Program-made: the position numbers and the translations under genes | Assembly: GCA_026996605.1 (NCBI GenBank) | Contig: JALWLE010000063.1 | Coordinates: 62,001-126,000 of the forward strand | Length of the DNA: 64,000 nt | DNA from: Flavobacteriales bacterium | GTDB lineage: Bacteria > Bacteroidota > Bacteroidia > Flavobacteriales > Flavobacteriaceae | Reading direction: 5' to 3' | The notes under the pieces: generated by a model | Told to the model about the DNA's origin: nothing | The model's database searches: none | What the model saw: the letters and a program-made list of their open reading frames with translations, nothing else | Part shown: positions 26,237 through 36,186 of the stretch, piece by piece | How the letters are laid out: each line of letters starts with the position of its first letter | How positions within the stretch are numbered: position 1 is the stretch's first letter

Positions 26237-27751
26237 TCAAAATAAAGGTTCCATCATTTCCACAGGCTTAGACAATCCCATAATTTTCAAAATAGTCGGA
26301 GCAACATTAGCCAAAATACCGTCTTTAAGTTCCGGTTTCAAATCTTTATCTATTAAAATCACCGGAACCGGATTGGTCGTATGTGCCGTATTGGGCGAAC
26401 CGTCCGGATTGATCATATTCTCGGCATTGCCGTGGTCGGCAAGAATGATAATGGCATAATCATGTTTCAAAGCTTCCTCAACAATTTTATTAACGTTTTT
26501 ATCGACTGTTTCCGCTGCTTTTTTAGCCGCTTCAAATACCCCCGTATGACCTACCATATCACCATTGGCAAAATTTAATACAATCAAATCAGCCGATTCT
26601 TTTTTGATTTCGGGCAAAAGCGCTTCGGTTACTTCATTAGCACTCATTTCAGGTTTCAAATCGTAAGTAGCCACTTTTGGCGAGGGAATCAAAATGCGTT
26701 TTTCACCTTCAAATTCTTTTTCTTTACCCCCCGAAAAGAAGAAGGTAACGTGCGGATATTTTTCGGTTTCAGCTATACGAATCTGTTTTTTACCGGCTTT
26801 GGAAACTAACTCTCCCAAAGTATCTTTTAAGTCTTCCTTAGGATAGGCAACTTTGATGCCTTTAAAATTGTCATCATAAATGGTCATGGTTACAAAATGA
26901 AGCGGCAAAGTTTTCATACCGTATTCGGGCATATCTTCCTGAGTCAAAACTTTGGTGAGTTCGCGCCCGCGGTCGGTTCTGAAATTGTAAAAAATAACGG
27001 CATCACCGGGTTCAATCTTCCCGATTGGTTGCCCGTTGTCATCTACATGAACAATTGGCATGATAAATTCGTCCGTCACCCCTTCTTTATAGCTTTCTTC
27101 AACAGCTTTAATTAAGTCAGTAGCCGGTTTACCTTCGCCTTTGACCAATAAATCATAAGCTTTTTTGACGCGTTCCCAACGATTATCACGGTCCATAGCA
27201 TAGTAGCGCCCGATAACCGAAGCTATTTTGACCGGTGTACCCTTGATATAATCTTGTATTTCTTTTAAAAACTCAATACCGGAATGCGGATCGACATCAC
27301 GCCCGTCCATAAAGGCGTGAATATATGCCGGTACATTGTATTTTTTAGCCATCTGTACCAAGGCTTTTAAGTGGTCAATATGCGAATGTACGCCACCATT
27401 GGATAACAATCCTAAAAAATGCACCGCTTTACCGTTTTGCTTGGCATATTCAAATGCTTCTGTTAAAGCCTTGTTTTCAAAAAAACTACCGTCTTTAATG
27501 GCTTTATTAATCTTAACCAAATCTTGATATACGATACGTCCGGCACCCAAATTCATATGCCCGACTTCCGAGTTACCCATTTGTCCTTCCGGCAATCCGA
27601 CATTCTCACCTGAGGTATATAGTTTAGCATGTGGATATTTTTTTATTAGTGCGTCCATAAAGGGCGTGTCTGCTTGTGCAATAGCTGACACGTCCGGATT
27701 TTGGGTAATTCCCCAACCGTCTAATATCATCAAAATGACTTTCTTGCTCAT
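26237..27751 (-). CDS. gpmI: 2,3-bisphosphoglycerate-independent phosphoglycerate mutase
   Basis: 504 residues, standard for iPGM. The alkaline-phosphatase-fold metal site is visible: MILDGWGI, the catalytic serine in NSEVGHMNLGAGR, IHAFMDGRDVDPHSG, FYNFRTDRGREL, ANGDMVGHTG and IILADHGNAENM. The enzyme interconverts 3- and 2-phosphoglycerate in glycolysis and gluconeogenesis with two manganese ions. A -7-like TAACTTTG on the minus strand (27770-27777) lies about 18 bp upstream. The gene diverges from the lipoprotein gene at 27877 over 125 bp. Confidence 0.97.
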   Translation of the reverse strand: MSKKVILMILDGWGITQNPDVSAIAQADTPFMDALIKKYPHAKLYTSGENVGLPEGQMGNSEVGHMNLGAGRIVYQDLVKINKAIKDGSFFENKALTEAFEYAKQNGKAVHFLGLLSNGGVHSHIDHLKALVQMAKKYNVPAYIHAFMDGRDVDPHSGIEFLKEIQDYIKGTPVKIASVIGRYYAMDRDNRWERVKKAYDLLVKGEGKPATDLIKAVEESYKEGVTDEFIMPIVHVDDNGQPIGKIEPGDAVIFYNFRTDRGRELTKVLTQEDMPEYGMKTLPLHFVTMTIYDDNFKGIKVAYPKEDLKDTLGELVSKAGKKQIRIAETEKYPHVTFFFSGGKEKEFEGEKRILIPSPKVATYDLKPEMSANEVTEALLPEIKKESADLIVLNFANGDMVGHTGVFEAAKKAAETVDKNVNKIVEEALKHDYAIIILADHGNAENMINPDGSPNTAHTTNPVPVILIDKDLKPELKDGILANVAPTILKIMGLSKPVEMMEPLF

Positions 27752-27876
27752 AATCTCTATTTATGATTGCAAAGTTAAGTCATATATCCTAAAATCATTG
27801 TAAAGATTTAATTAAATGTAACAGAATTTGTTTATATTTGTTGAACTGAAAAAGCCTGTTTACAAAAAATTACATT

Positions 27877-28629
27877 ATGAAAAAATTGATTCTATTAATT
27901 CTTCCTTTCATTTTCCTCACTTCTTGTCAAATAACTGAAGAAGTTTATTTTAACAAAAATGGAAGTGGCACTTATAATCTTAAAATGAATATGAGTGGCA
28001 TGATACAAATGATGAAAGGAATGATAGAAAATGACAGTATCAAAAAACAAGAAAATGCATCAAAAAACAGAAAACCGGAAAAAAGGGATACCGTTATTCT
28101 TTTTGCAGATATTTTAAAAGAAAAGAAAGATAGTATCAAAAACTTGTCTAAGGAACAACGAGAGTTTTTAAAAAGTCTTAAAGATGCCAAAATACAAATA
28201 CATATGGATGAAGCCAAAGATGAAATGTTTATAAACTATGAGATTCCTTTCAAAAAGATAGCGGATTTAACAAATATTGATAAAAAATTCGGCAAACTGA
28301 ATGCTTTTAATAAAAAAGAAACAAAAGATATGAATGGTATGAATAGCATGTTACCTGACTATAAAGTTACATATGAGTTTAATAAACATGTTTTTCATAG
28401 AAAAGTGACATTATCAAAAGATCAAGAGAAAAAAAACAAACCTAAGGACGACAAATTTTATAAAATGATTAATTACGAAATTATTTATCATTTTCCTTAT
28501 AAAATCGAATCGGTTTCTTATAAAGATGCGCTGCTTGGCGCCGATGGCAAATCTGTACATATCAGAATGCCTTTAGATAGCTTGCTAAAAAATAAAGATC
28601 TGTTAAATTTAGAAGTAAAATTCAGATAA
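27877..28629 (+). CDS. Putative lipoprotein of unknown function
   Basis: 250 residues. Lipoprotein signal peptide MKKLILLILPFIFLTSC with Cys17. The mature part is rich in Lys and Met (MSGMIQMMKGMI), with a charged helical middle (KEKKDSIKNLSKEQREFLKS) and a beta-like C-terminus. No family recognised. A -7-like TATATTTG at 27833-27840 lies 36 bp upstream, facing the gpmI promoter. The stop is 29 bp from the stop of the convergent permease gene. Confidence 0.75.
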   Translation: MKKLILLILPFIFLTSCQITEEVYFNKNGSGTYNLKMNMSGMIQMMKGMIENDSIKKQENASKNRKPEKRDTVILFADILKEKKDSIKNLSKEQREFLKSLKDAKIQIHMDEAKDEMFINYEIPFKKIADLTNIDKKFGKLNAFNKKETKDMNGMNSMLPDYKVTYEFNKHVFHRKVTLSKDQEKKNKPKDDKFYKMINYEIIYHFPYKIESVSYKDALLGADGKSVHIRMPLDSLLKNKDLLNLEVKFR

Positions 28630-28658
28630 TTTTCCTTCCGGTTTTTATTTGATTACGC

Positions 28659-29846
28659 CTATTTCTCTATTTTGGAAATGCCAATCAAAGTTGCAAAAGT
28701 TCCCATAAAAATAATGGTCAGCAATACATATAATACATTGGACCAATGAAATTCCACCGGATACGGCATATTGGTTTGCGGTATGTATAAAAACGGGTAA
28801 AATTGTTGTATGCCGATTAAAACAAGCCCGAATATTAGACCGACTAAGCCACTTAAAACGGTCATACCCAAGCCTTGAATCATAAATATTTTTTTGATTT
28901 CAGATCGGTCCAAGCCCAAAACGCGTAAGGTGTGAATATTATCTTTTTTATCGATAATTATCATAATAATCGTCCCGACTATATTAAACAAAGCCAATAA
29001 CAAAATTAAGGCAAAAATAAAATAGACCATCAAGTTTTCCGTATTGAGCATTTTGTAAAGCAACTTGTTCTGTTGTTGCCGGTTACGGATATTTAAGTTT
29101 TTTCCAAAACGACTCTGCAAGCGTTCTTGTAACGCATTTAGTTGATTAGGTAGCGCACTAATTTCAATAGCGGTTATTTGTCCGGGTTGATAATGTAATA
29201 ATTGTTGCGCCCCTTTTAAAGTTGCGTATAAATAGGTATGATCATGATCGGGCGTGGTTTGAAAAATGCCGACAGGTACAAAATATTTTTCATAAAAGGC
29301 TTTTCGAGGGTCGGTAATAAAACCTTTGCCCGGTTTAGGAACCAACAATTGTATCATTTCCGGATTATTGGAAAGCATAAAGGACAAATCATTTGCCATA
29401 GAGACTCCCATAAGCATTTCAATAGTCCCCGGTGTCGGTAAATGTCCGGATATTATAGTTGAATCTAAGTTGATGACATGGTAATAATTACTATCGACTC
29501 CTTTGATTTTGGCTATTTTTTGTTTATCATTGTAGTTGATAAAAACTTTTTCTTCAATGACTTTGGCAAAATTTTTAACGGCTTTGTCTTGACTTAAAAA
29601 CTGTGTCAATTCTTTATCCAAAACAAAACTTTTACTGGTTTTGGGCGTGATTCTGATATCGGCATCGGTCATTTTAATCAGGTTGATATTGAAAGTACGA
29701 ATACCGGAAAAGCCTGATAATACAATAATAAAAGCCGCCGACACCATCAAGACACCGAATGAAGCAATTTTGACAATAATATTAATAGCATTATTGCCGC
29801 TTTTTGAAAACAAATATCTTTGTGAAATGTAGCGGATATAATTCAA
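28659..29846 (-). CDS. ABC transporter permease, FtsX/LolE-like
   Basis: 395 residues. One N-terminal span (about 22-45, VKIASFGVLMVSAAFIIVLSG) is followed by a large periplasmic MacB_PCD-like domain and three C-terminal spans (VYFIFALILLLALFNIVGTI, GLGMTVLSGLVGLIFGLVLI, VLYVLLTIIFMGTFATLIGI). This is the topology of LolC/LolE and FtsX permeases, which extract lipoproteins from the inner membrane with an ATPase encoded elsewhere. It starts 12 bp after rbfA on the same strand, so the two form a transcription unit. Which lipoprotein or substrate it handles cannot be read from the sequence. Confidence 0.88.
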   Translation of the reverse strand: MNYIRYISQRYLFSKSGNNAINIIVKIASFGVLMVSAAFIIVLSGFSGIRTFNINLIKMTDADIRITPKTSKSFVLDKELTQFLSQDKAVKNFAKVIEEKVFINYNDKQKIAKIKGVDSNYYHVINLDSTIISGHLPTPGTIEMLMGVSMANDLSFMLSNNPEMIQLLVPKPGKGFITDPRKAFYEKYFVPVGIFQTTPDHDHTYLYATLKGAQQLLHYQPGQITAIEISALPNQLNALQERLQSRFGKNLNIRNRQQQNKLLYKMLNTENLMVYFIFALILLLALFNIVGTIIMIIIDKKDNIHTLRVLGLDRSEIKKIFMIQGLGMTVLSGLVGLIFGLVLIGIQQFYPFLYIPQTNMPYPVEFHWSNVLYVLLTIIFMGTFATLIGISKIEK

Positions 29847-29858
29847 AATACGAGGACT

Positions 29859-30218
29859 TTAATCAATCGGATTATCTCCTTTTTTGAGTGCTTCGTCAAT
29901 CTTTTCAATATAGTCTAATGAGTCATCTCTAAAAAATAACAAATCAGGCATCTTTCGCAGTTGATGACGCACCCTTTGCGCCACTTCATGCTTGATTAAT
30001 TTGGCATTACTTTCTAACTCGGTTAGTAATACATCTGCCTTGTCAGACGGAAAAATACTGACATATACTTTTGCCAAATTCAAATCCGGCGTTACATAAA
30101 CTTTTGATACGCTGATAATTAAATTTTTAATACCGGCTTTTCTAACTTCTCCTTGCAGAATTTCAGCCAAATCTTTTTGTATGATTTTAGCAATGCGTTT
30201 TTGTCTTGTTGTTTCCAT
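29859..30218 (-). CDS. rbfA: Ribosome-binding factor A
   Basis: 119 residues. METTRQKRIAKIIQKDLAEIL is the usual N-terminus. The KH-like fold shows VYVTPDLNLAKVYVSIFP and HEVAQRVRHQLRKMPDLLFF with RDDSLDYIEKID. RbfA binds the 30S subunit during late maturation of the 16S 5' end. It is the first gene of a pair with the LolE-like permease; upstream lies a 421-bp repeat-rich gap. Confidence 0.95.
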   Translation of the reverse strand: METTRQKRIAKIIQKDLAEILQGEVRKAGIKNLIISVSKVYVTPDLNLAKVYVSIFPSDKADVLLTELESNAKLIKHEVAQRVRHQLRKMPDLLFFRDDSLDYIEKIDEALKKGDNPID

Positions 30219-30639
30219 ATGGCAAAGATACGGATTTTTGTAGATGATTATTGATGAATTGATGATTTATGCTGCTTCATAGGATGTTATGTTCTTTGAT
30301 GTTTATTCTCTACTTTCGACTTTACTTCTGCCGGTAATCTGATGAATTGATGATTTTTTCCGTTTAATAGAACATTTAATTCATTGATGTTTGTTTACTA
30401 CTTCTGATTTTATTACTTCTTCTAATTTGAGGAAATGAGGAAAGGTCACTGATGATCCCATTGATAATCGGGATTGTACCGAAGCAGTGCTTCAAAAGAT
30501 GCTAGGTTTTTGATGTCCGGTGTCATTTCGAACGTAGTGAGAAATCTCAAAATTCAATCCAGATTTTTTTGAACCACATAAGGTACATAAAGACACATAA
30601 GTTTTTTTCTTTTGTGGTCTTATGTGACTTATGTGGTTC
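30219..30639. repeat. Repeat-filled intergenic region
   Basis: Three or four dispersed families meet here. (a) About 30238-30425 is a TGATGAATTGATGATT-type element ending GATGTTTGTTTACTACTTCT, which recurs in inverse at 47612-47780. (b) 30425-30492 is an inverse copy of the CTTCGGTACAATCC hairpin element also at 57055-57120. (c) 30521-30548 reads GTCATTTCGAACG...GAGAAATCT. (d) 30571-30639 is a long inverted repeat. No gene is supported. Confidence 0.7.
30571..30639. repeat. Long inverted repeat (CACATAAG family), copy 1
   Basis: GAACCACATAAG at the left end pairs with CTTATGTGGTTC-type sequence at the right end, with further CACATAAG/CTTATGTG matches inside, around an A/T-rich centre. It abuts the stop codon of the gene at 30640. 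A related copy lies at 57173-57239. Confidence 0.75.
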
Positions 30640-31428
30640 TTAGCTCTTAAGTTCTTTAAAATAATACTCTAACAATTTTTGTACATCTTCCGGATTGTTC
30701 ATTTTCAGATGATTAGCTTTGATGTATTTTTTCAAGGGTTTTACAGCAGCCGGGTCATTAATGGCTTTTAAAACCGCTTTTTTGCCGAGATGTGTCGGAA
30801 CAAATATTTTATATTTGTTTTTGATGTAATAAGTACTAAAAGTTTTAAACTCAAAATCTTCCGAACTATCAGTATATGGCATGCCTTTCATATGATTTTT
30901 CTTAATCTTTTTGTAAGTGCTTTTAAGAACCAAGGCGTCTTTGGGCTTCACACTGTAGTATTCAAAAAATTGGGTCTTAGGGACACCTGCAAAACGATCA
31001 GGAGACACACGAACAAAACGTTTGACCCCATCTTCATTATTGGTCAAAGCGATGGCAACTATATTTTTATCTGTTAACTTAACCAATGGAAAGTCTTCTG
31101 ATGCAATACCATTAAAATCTGATTTTAAGTTTTTCAAATAAATCAAAAAACTATCATCTAAAGCATCATAATTCACATAAGGAAGAGTATATAATTTACC
31201 ATCGTTAAATAAAGCTTCCGCCTTAGACCATTTACTCAATAACAATGGTGAACCAACATGATTTTTTATATGCAGATTGTCATCTATCTCAATATTTCCT
31301 TTTCCAAATTGATTGTTCAACACATCTTGATACATACCAACCATAGAACTGACACCTAAAGGGAGCGCTTCTTGTGCAGAAAGCACGGATGTTGTAACAG
31401 CTAATAAAAAAATTAATATTCGTTTCAT
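30640..31428 (-). CDS. Secreted protein of unknown function
   Basis: 262 residues. A signal peptide MKRILIFLLAVTTSVLSAQ precedes a mostly polar body with no recognised motif. Lys-rich segments near residues 175-185 (KKIKKNHMKGM) and the C-terminus (helical, LLEYYFKELKS) are the main features. It lies 27 bp downstream of a FadL-type porin gene on the same strand, so it is probably in its operon and may act in the periplasm or at the outer membrane with it. That link is inference from position only. Confidence 0.72.
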   Translation of the reverse strand: MKRILIFLLAVTTSVLSAQEALPLGVSSMVGMYQDVLNNQFGKGNIEIDDNLHIKNHVGSPLLLSKWSKAEALFNDGKLYTLPYVNYDALDDSFLIYLKNLKSDFNGIASEDFPLVKLTDKNIVAIALTNNEDGVKRFVRVSPDRFAGVPKTQFFEYYSVKPKDALVLKSTYKKIKKNHMKGMPYTDSSEDFEFKTFSTYYIKNKYKIFVPTHLGKKAVLKAINDPAAVKPLKKYIKANHLKMNNPEDVQKLLEYYFKELKS

Positions 31429-31455
31429 AAACCTAATGTTTTATTAAAATTGGTC

Positions 31456-32982
31456 CTAAAAATTATACCGTACACCAATTACATACTTGTTGACATCTTC
31501 ATCGACAACAGCAGTATCAGGCAAAGTTAAGACATTTTTTGAGATTTGTCCGGCACTATGCCAATAAGCAAAGTCCAATACAAAACTACCGAAATTATAA
31601 CCTAATCCGGCTGAATAGCCCTTGTAAGCATATAGGTCTTTATTGTCTTTAATCGGAGATGTTGCCATAAAGCCTCCGGCTCTTAATGATAAGTTATCTA
31701 GTTTGATTTCACCACCGGCATTTAATTTATGAACGGGTTGCATGGTAGCGGAAATTTCATCATTCAAACTGTCAAAATAACTTGTATCGGCATCGACATT
31801 TTTTTCTTTAAAATGTAAATCGGACATATTTTGATAGGTATAATCAACTGATATAACTGCTGTTTTATTGATTACACTTGATGCACCGACTATAAATTTT
31901 GAAGGTGTAATAATTTTATAAGGTGCAAATGCATTTTCCACTCCCGGGTTTATCTCGATAACATCACCATTACCCATTTCGGTATGGATAGATTGCTTCA
32001 TATATTCATTGATTTCTAACCATTCGGGCGAATGGTATGCCAAACTCAATTTGGTGTCGGACGCAATTTTATATATGGCTCCCAACTTTATACCGACACC
32101 CGAACCTTCAACTCGCAAGGTGTTTTGAAATTTTAAATATTGTAAATCAGAAGTCGTATCATAATTATCTTCTTCAATGCTATTATGTTCTAAATAATCG
32201 ATACTATAGGCGGTAAAAGAAAAGCCTAATTGTAATTTTTTTTGATAGGTTCCCGCAATACTGAAATCAATATGTGATTTATCACCGACACTAGTTATTC
32301 TATTAAAATGACGAACTTTATTATAAACGGCATTGGCTACATACTGTGTATTATTATCATCAGTAGGGTCAACCGGATTGATAACATAGGCTTGATAGCC
32401 CAAATAGGCTTGTTGTGCGCCATAATCATAGTTTTCGCCCAACCATTGATAATCGGATGTATAATCATCTACTAATTTAAGGTCAGCTAACGGAATACCA
32501 TTGGCATTATCAACAAAATAAGTCGTAGCGGAATTTCCGGCTTCGTTGATACCGGCAACTTTATAGTAGTTACCATATTCGGCATCTTTATTATAGTTGA
32601 TACTCAAGGCAATTTTGTTCCAGTCACTGACATCGGATTGAAATACCCAAATGGCTCCAATTTGGTCCATACCGACAAATCGGTCATCAAAAGAGGTGTA
32701 GTCTGCCTGCATATTTTGATTAAAATAATCGGCTTGATTGGTCGTGTTGTAGAAAGATAAAGTTCCTGTAAATCTGTTGGTAGTAAAAGTCGTTGCGCCG
32801 GCAGGGTTTAAACCTATGGCACTCAAATCGCCCCCAAGTGAACTAAAAGCACCGGACATACCTAGAAAACGGGCGGTGCCTGTCATGTTGTCTTTTTGAT
32901 AACGCCAACCATCTTCAAAAGATTGGGCATTAAGAGTAAAAGAAAGGAAAATAATACTTAAAGTAATGTATAGTGATTTCAT
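31456..32982 (-). CDS. OmpP1/FadL/TodX-family outer-membrane transport protein
   Basis: 508 residues. The signal peptide ends near TLNAQ. The mature start SFEDGWRYQKDNMTGTARFL and GMSGAFSSLGGDLSAIGLNP is the typical FadL-family opening, in which a short hatch plugs the barrel. Alternating beta strands run to a C-terminus ending YVIGVRYNF, with the final aromatic needed for Bam-dependent insertion. FadL proteins admit hydrophobic compounds such as fatty acids; flavobacterial members are often annotated as hemin receptors without proof. It is followed by a secreted unknown (30640) in the same direction. Confidence 0.88.
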   Translation of the reverse strand: MKSLYITLSIIFLSFTLNAQSFEDGWRYQKDNMTGTARFLGMSGAFSSLGGDLSAIGLNPAGATTFTTNRFTGTLSFYNTTNQADYFNQNMQADYTSFDDRFVGMDQIGAIWVFQSDVSDWNKIALSINYNKDAEYGNYYKVAGINEAGNSATTYFVDNANGIPLADLKLVDDYTSDYQWLGENYDYGAQQAYLGYQAYVINPVDPTDDNNTQYVANAVYNKVRHFNRITSVGDKSHIDFSIAGTYQKKLQLGFSFTAYSIDYLEHNSIEEDNYDTTSDLQYLKFQNTLRVEGSGVGIKLGAIYKIASDTKLSLAYHSPEWLEINEYMKQSIHTEMGNGDVIEINPGVENAFAPYKIITPSKFIVGASSVINKTAVISVDYTYQNMSDLHFKEKNVDADTSYFDSLNDEISATMQPVHKLNAGGEIKLDNLSLRAGGFMATSPIKDNKDLYAYKGYSAGLGYNFGSFVLDFAYWHSAGQISKNVLTLPDTAVVDEDVNKYVIGVRYNF

Positions 32983-33030
32983 ATAATAGTATTTTAATTT
33001 GAAATAGATTGTTTTTGTTTCGGTATTTTT

Positions 33031-33055
33031 AACAAACGCCCTTACGGGCGTTGTT
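33031..33055 (-). terminator. Hairpin after the low-complexity lipoprotein gene
   Basis: AACAAACGCCC at 33031-33041 pairs with GGGCGTTGTT at 33046-33055 with one bulged A. It lies 34 bp downstream of the leftward gene ending at 33089. The T run after the stem is short, so efficiency is uncertain. Confidence 0.5.
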
Positions 33056-33088
33056 GATTATAATACTAAATTTTGTCTTTATAAAATA

Positions 33089-34495
33089 TTAACGTCTTCT
33101 ACCGGAATGAGATGATCGACTTCTTGACGAACGTCCTGATGAATAACTGCGTCCCGATGAAAAAGAACCGCCTGCTGAATAACTTCTCGTAGAGCGAGAT
33201 GATGAACGTGATATTCTAGTCGAACGAGTTGGTGTGCTTGAAGTATGACGTCTTACAGATGACGAACTGCGATGAGACCGGTTGTTTCGTACGGAACTTG
33301 AGTTACGAGTACGTGTCGTAGTACTTCGCGTATTTCTAGTACTGTAATTTGCATGACTACGACCGGTACGTATAGCCTTACGTTCAACTCTGTCATATCT
33401 CGATGTATGCGTATAGCGATTCGTCCTCCCGTTTCTATTTGTTCTATCTATTCTTACACGACCTGTTCTAGTTGTAGGAGTTTGTCTGCCGGTGCGAATA
33501 TTATGCGTATTTCTTCCGACTCTATCTATTCTATTTGTTCTACCGGTTCTTGTAGTTCGGTCATTTCTACCGGTACGCGTATTGCGTATTGTTCTGTCAT
33601 TATTATTGTTTCTTCCAATACGGTCTGTAGATGTATTACGTCCGGTTCTATCAATCCTGCCGGTACGCGTATTACGTATCGTTCTGTCTGTTCTACCACT
33701 TCTACTTGTGGATAAACCGCTACGAGATATTCTTCCGGTTCTATTACGACGAGACGTCAAAGAGTTTTGATTATTACGTCTTGCATAAAAGTTCCGTCTG
33801 CCACGTACATAAGCACGTCGGTTACGGTAATAATAGTTGTTATAAACAGGTCCGTAGTAATAATTATTATATCCGTAGTAACCACCATAATAACCGCCAT
33901 AATAATTGTAGTAACTAGGATAATATCCCCAGTAAGTATAAGGATCATAAAACGGGTCATACCAAGATGATCCCCAATTGAAGAAAACACCTGCACCTAC
34001 ATAAATATGCAAACCCGACCAATAAGGACGATAATAATAAGGACGATAATACCAAGAACTGTAATAATATGGGCTGCCGTAATAATAATTATGAATATAC
34101 ACTTCTTTTTTTGTTACATAATAGTTGTCCTCATTATCATCATAACTATCATTAGCATTATCATAATAATAATCATCATCACCGTTCACAATATCATCAT
34201 CAGTAATTTCATCGTATAATTCCGCTTTATTTTTAAAATATTCTTCATAAAATGTATTCGAATTGGAAGCATTACGGGATTGTTTAGCCGGTTGTTCTTT
34301 TACGATAACAGTTTTCTTTTCAACTACTTTTTGAACCGGTTGTTCTTGTGCTACAACAGGTTCGGATAAACCATCGTCATAAATACCGTCAGCAGCCGAT
34401 ACATTATAATAACTATCACAAGAAGACAGAAGTAAAAGTAGAGCCGGTATCAAAAGTCCGGTATAAAAATATCGAAAAATGGCGGTTGTTTTCAT
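33089..34495 (-). CDS. Low-complexity lipoprotein: acidic, Tyr-rich, then Arg/Thr/Ser-rich
   Basis: 468 residues. Lipoprotein signal with Cys in LLLSSCDSYYNV. Residues about 90-125 are Asp/Asn/Tyr-rich and acidic. About 130-225 is Tyr/Trp/Gly-rich with YYRPYYYRPYWSGLHIYVGA and repeated YYGGYYG. From about 230 to the end the protein is strongly basic, with short repeats around RTGR, DRTxRNTRTGR and SSRSGRR. Flavobacterial genomes encode similar proteins of unknown function. The opposite charge of the two halves suggests self-association or binding to nucleic acid or anionic polymer at the surface, an inference. It faces proS divergently across 117 bp. Confidence 0.78.
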   Translation of the reverse strand: MKTTAIFRYFYTGLLIPALLLLLSSCDSYYNVSAADGIYDDGLSEPVVAQEQPVQKVVEKKTVIVKEQPAKQSRNASNSNTFYEEYFKNKAELYDEITDDDIVNGDDDYYYDNANDSYDDNEDNYYVTKKEVYIHNYYYGSPYYYSSWYYRPYYYRPYWSGLHIYVGAGVFFNWGSSWYDPFYDPYTYWGYYPSYYNYYGGYYGGYYGYNNYYYGPVYNNYYYRNRRAYVRGRRNFYARRNNQNSLTSRRNRTGRISRSGLSTSRSGRTDRTIRNTRTGRIDRTGRNTSTDRIGRNNNNDRTIRNTRTGRNDRTTRTGRTNRIDRVGRNTHNIRTGRQTPTTRTGRVRIDRTNRNGRTNRYTHTSRYDRVERKAIRTGRSHANYSTRNTRSTTTRTRNSSSVRNNRSHRSSSSVRRHTSSTPTRSTRISRSSSRSTRSYSAGGSFSSGRSYSSGRSSRSRSSHSGRRR

Positions 34496-34612
34496 AAAAT
34501 AAAATTTTTAAAGTTAAATTTAATAAAAATAATTAGCTTTGCAAAATAATTTTTGTCGGCAAAGACAATTTTTTAATTTTATAGATACAATAATTATACC
34601 AAAATTCTGAAA

Positions 34613-36088
34613 ATGAGTAAAAAACTGACCAAACGAAGCGATGATTATTCCAAATGGTATAACGAATTAGTCGTCAAAGCCGGCTTGGCTGAAAATTCCG
34701 GTATTCGCGGCATGATGGTTATCAAACCGTACGGATATGCTATTTGGGAAAAAATGCAAGCCCAATTAGATAAAATGTTTAAAGAAACCGGACATCAAAA
34801 TGCCTATTTTCCACTTTTGATACCCAAATCATATTTTAGTAAAGAAGCCAAACATGTTGACGGTTTTGCCAAAGAAGCTGCCGTTGTAACGCATTATCGC
34901 TTACGTACCACACCGGACGGTAAAGGCATAGAAGTAGATCCGGCAGCTAAATTGGAAGAAGAACTCATTATCCGTCCAACATCCGAAACTATTATCTGGG
35001 ATACTTATAAACGTTGGATTCAATCTTATCGTGATTTGCCTATTTTAGTTAATCAATGGGCGAATGTCATGCGGTGGGAAATGCGAACCCGTTTATTTTT
35101 ACGGACAGCCGAATTTTTGTGGCAAGAAGGACATACGGCTCACGAAACCCGTGAAGAAGCGGTAGCGGAAGCAGAGCAAATGATTAATGTTTATGCCGAT
35201 TTTGCCCAAGATTTTATGGCTATGCCGGTTATTAAAGGGGTTAAAAGCGAATCGGAACGGTTTGCCGGTGCCGAAGATACTTATACTATTGAAGCGCTGA
35301 TGCAAGACGGAAAAGCTTTACAGTCCGGAACATCACACTTTTTAGGACAAAATTTTGCCAAAGCATTCGACGTCAAATTTTTATCAAAGCAAGGTAAGCT
35401 TGAATATGTATGGGCAACCTCTTGGGGCGTTTCAACACGATTGATGGGTGCTTTGATTATGACCCATTCTGATGACAATGGTTTGGTGTTACCTCCTAAA
35501 TTGGCTCCTATTCAAGTAGTGATTATTCCCATATATCGCAAACCTGAACAGCTTGAAGGTATAACTGCTAAAGTTGATGAAATTGTCAGTAAACTTAAAG
35601 CCAAAGGTATCAGCGTTAAATATGATGACAGTGACAACTATAAACCCGGTTGGAAATTTAACGAATATGAACTCAAAGGTGTACCGGTACGTTTGGCAAT
35701 AGGACCTCGCGACTTAGAAAACGGTACCGTTGAAGTTGCACGTCGTGACACATTGACTAAAGATATTATAGCAATGGACAATATTGATGTTTATGTTGAA
35801 AAATTATTAGATGATATTCAAAACAATCTCTTTGAAAAAGCTGAAAAATACCGCAATAACCATATTACCAAAGTGGATACTTTTGATGAATTTAAAGATG
35901 TTTTAGAACAAAAAGGCGGTTTTATTGCGGCGCACTGGGACGGAACAGCCGAAACCGAAGAAAAAATCAAAGAATTAACCAAAGCGACCATTCGTTGTAT
36001 TCCTTTGAATAATGAGTTAGAAGAAGGTAAGGATATATTAACCGGTAAACCGTCTAAGCAACGAGTATTATTTGCCAAAGCTTATTAA
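34613..36088 (+). CDS. proS: Prolyl-tRNA synthetase (eukaryote/archaeal-like type)
   Basis: 491 residues, the short type 3 form without the bacterial editing insertion. Class II motifs: [19 protein letters not shown] (motif 1 region), [20 protein letters not shown] and [20 protein letters not shown] (motif 2), and [20 protein letters not shown] (motif 3). The anticodon-binding domain follows ([12 protein letters not shown]) and a C-terminal tail ends QRVLFAKAY. It charges tRNA-Pro in the cytoplasm. A -7-like TAGCTTTG at 34534-34541 lies about 70 bp before ATG 34613. Confidence 0.97.
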   Translation: MSKKLTKRSDDYSKWYNELVVKAGLAENSGIRGMMVIKPYGYAIWEKMQAQLDKMFKETGHQNAYFPLLIPKSYFSKEAKHVDGFAKEAAVVTHYRLRTTPDGKGIEVDPAAKLEEELIIRPTSETIIWDTYKRWIQSYRDLPILVNQWANVMRWEMRTRLFLRTAEFLWQEGHTAHETREEAVAEAEQMINVYADFAQDFMAMPVIKGVKSESERFAGAEDTYTIEALMQDGKALQSGTSHFLGQNFAKAFDVKFLSKQGKLEYVWATSWGVSTRLMGALIMTHSDDNGLVLPPKLAPIQVVIIPIYRKPEQLEGITAKVDEIVSKLKAKGISVKYDDSDNYKPGWKFNEYELKGVPVRLAIGPRDLENGTVEVARRDTLTKDIIAMDNIDVYVEKLLDDIQNNLFEKAEKYRNNHITKVDTFDEFKDVLEQKGGFIAAHWDGTAETEEKIKELTKATIRCIPLNNELEEGKDILTGKPSKQRVLFAKAY

Positions 36089-36186
36089 TTGAAAAAAAAA
36101 TTATAAAATTTTATAAATTTCATTTATTTCGTTTATTAATTTATTATTTTTTTGCTAATTTTAGCCAATTATAAAAATGTAAAATT

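Noticed and set aside
33353-33996. Several open frames opposite or across the Tyr/Arg-rich lipoprotein gene
   Set aside because: They arise from the low-complexity codon pattern of the real gene and show no signal peptide, motif or start context.
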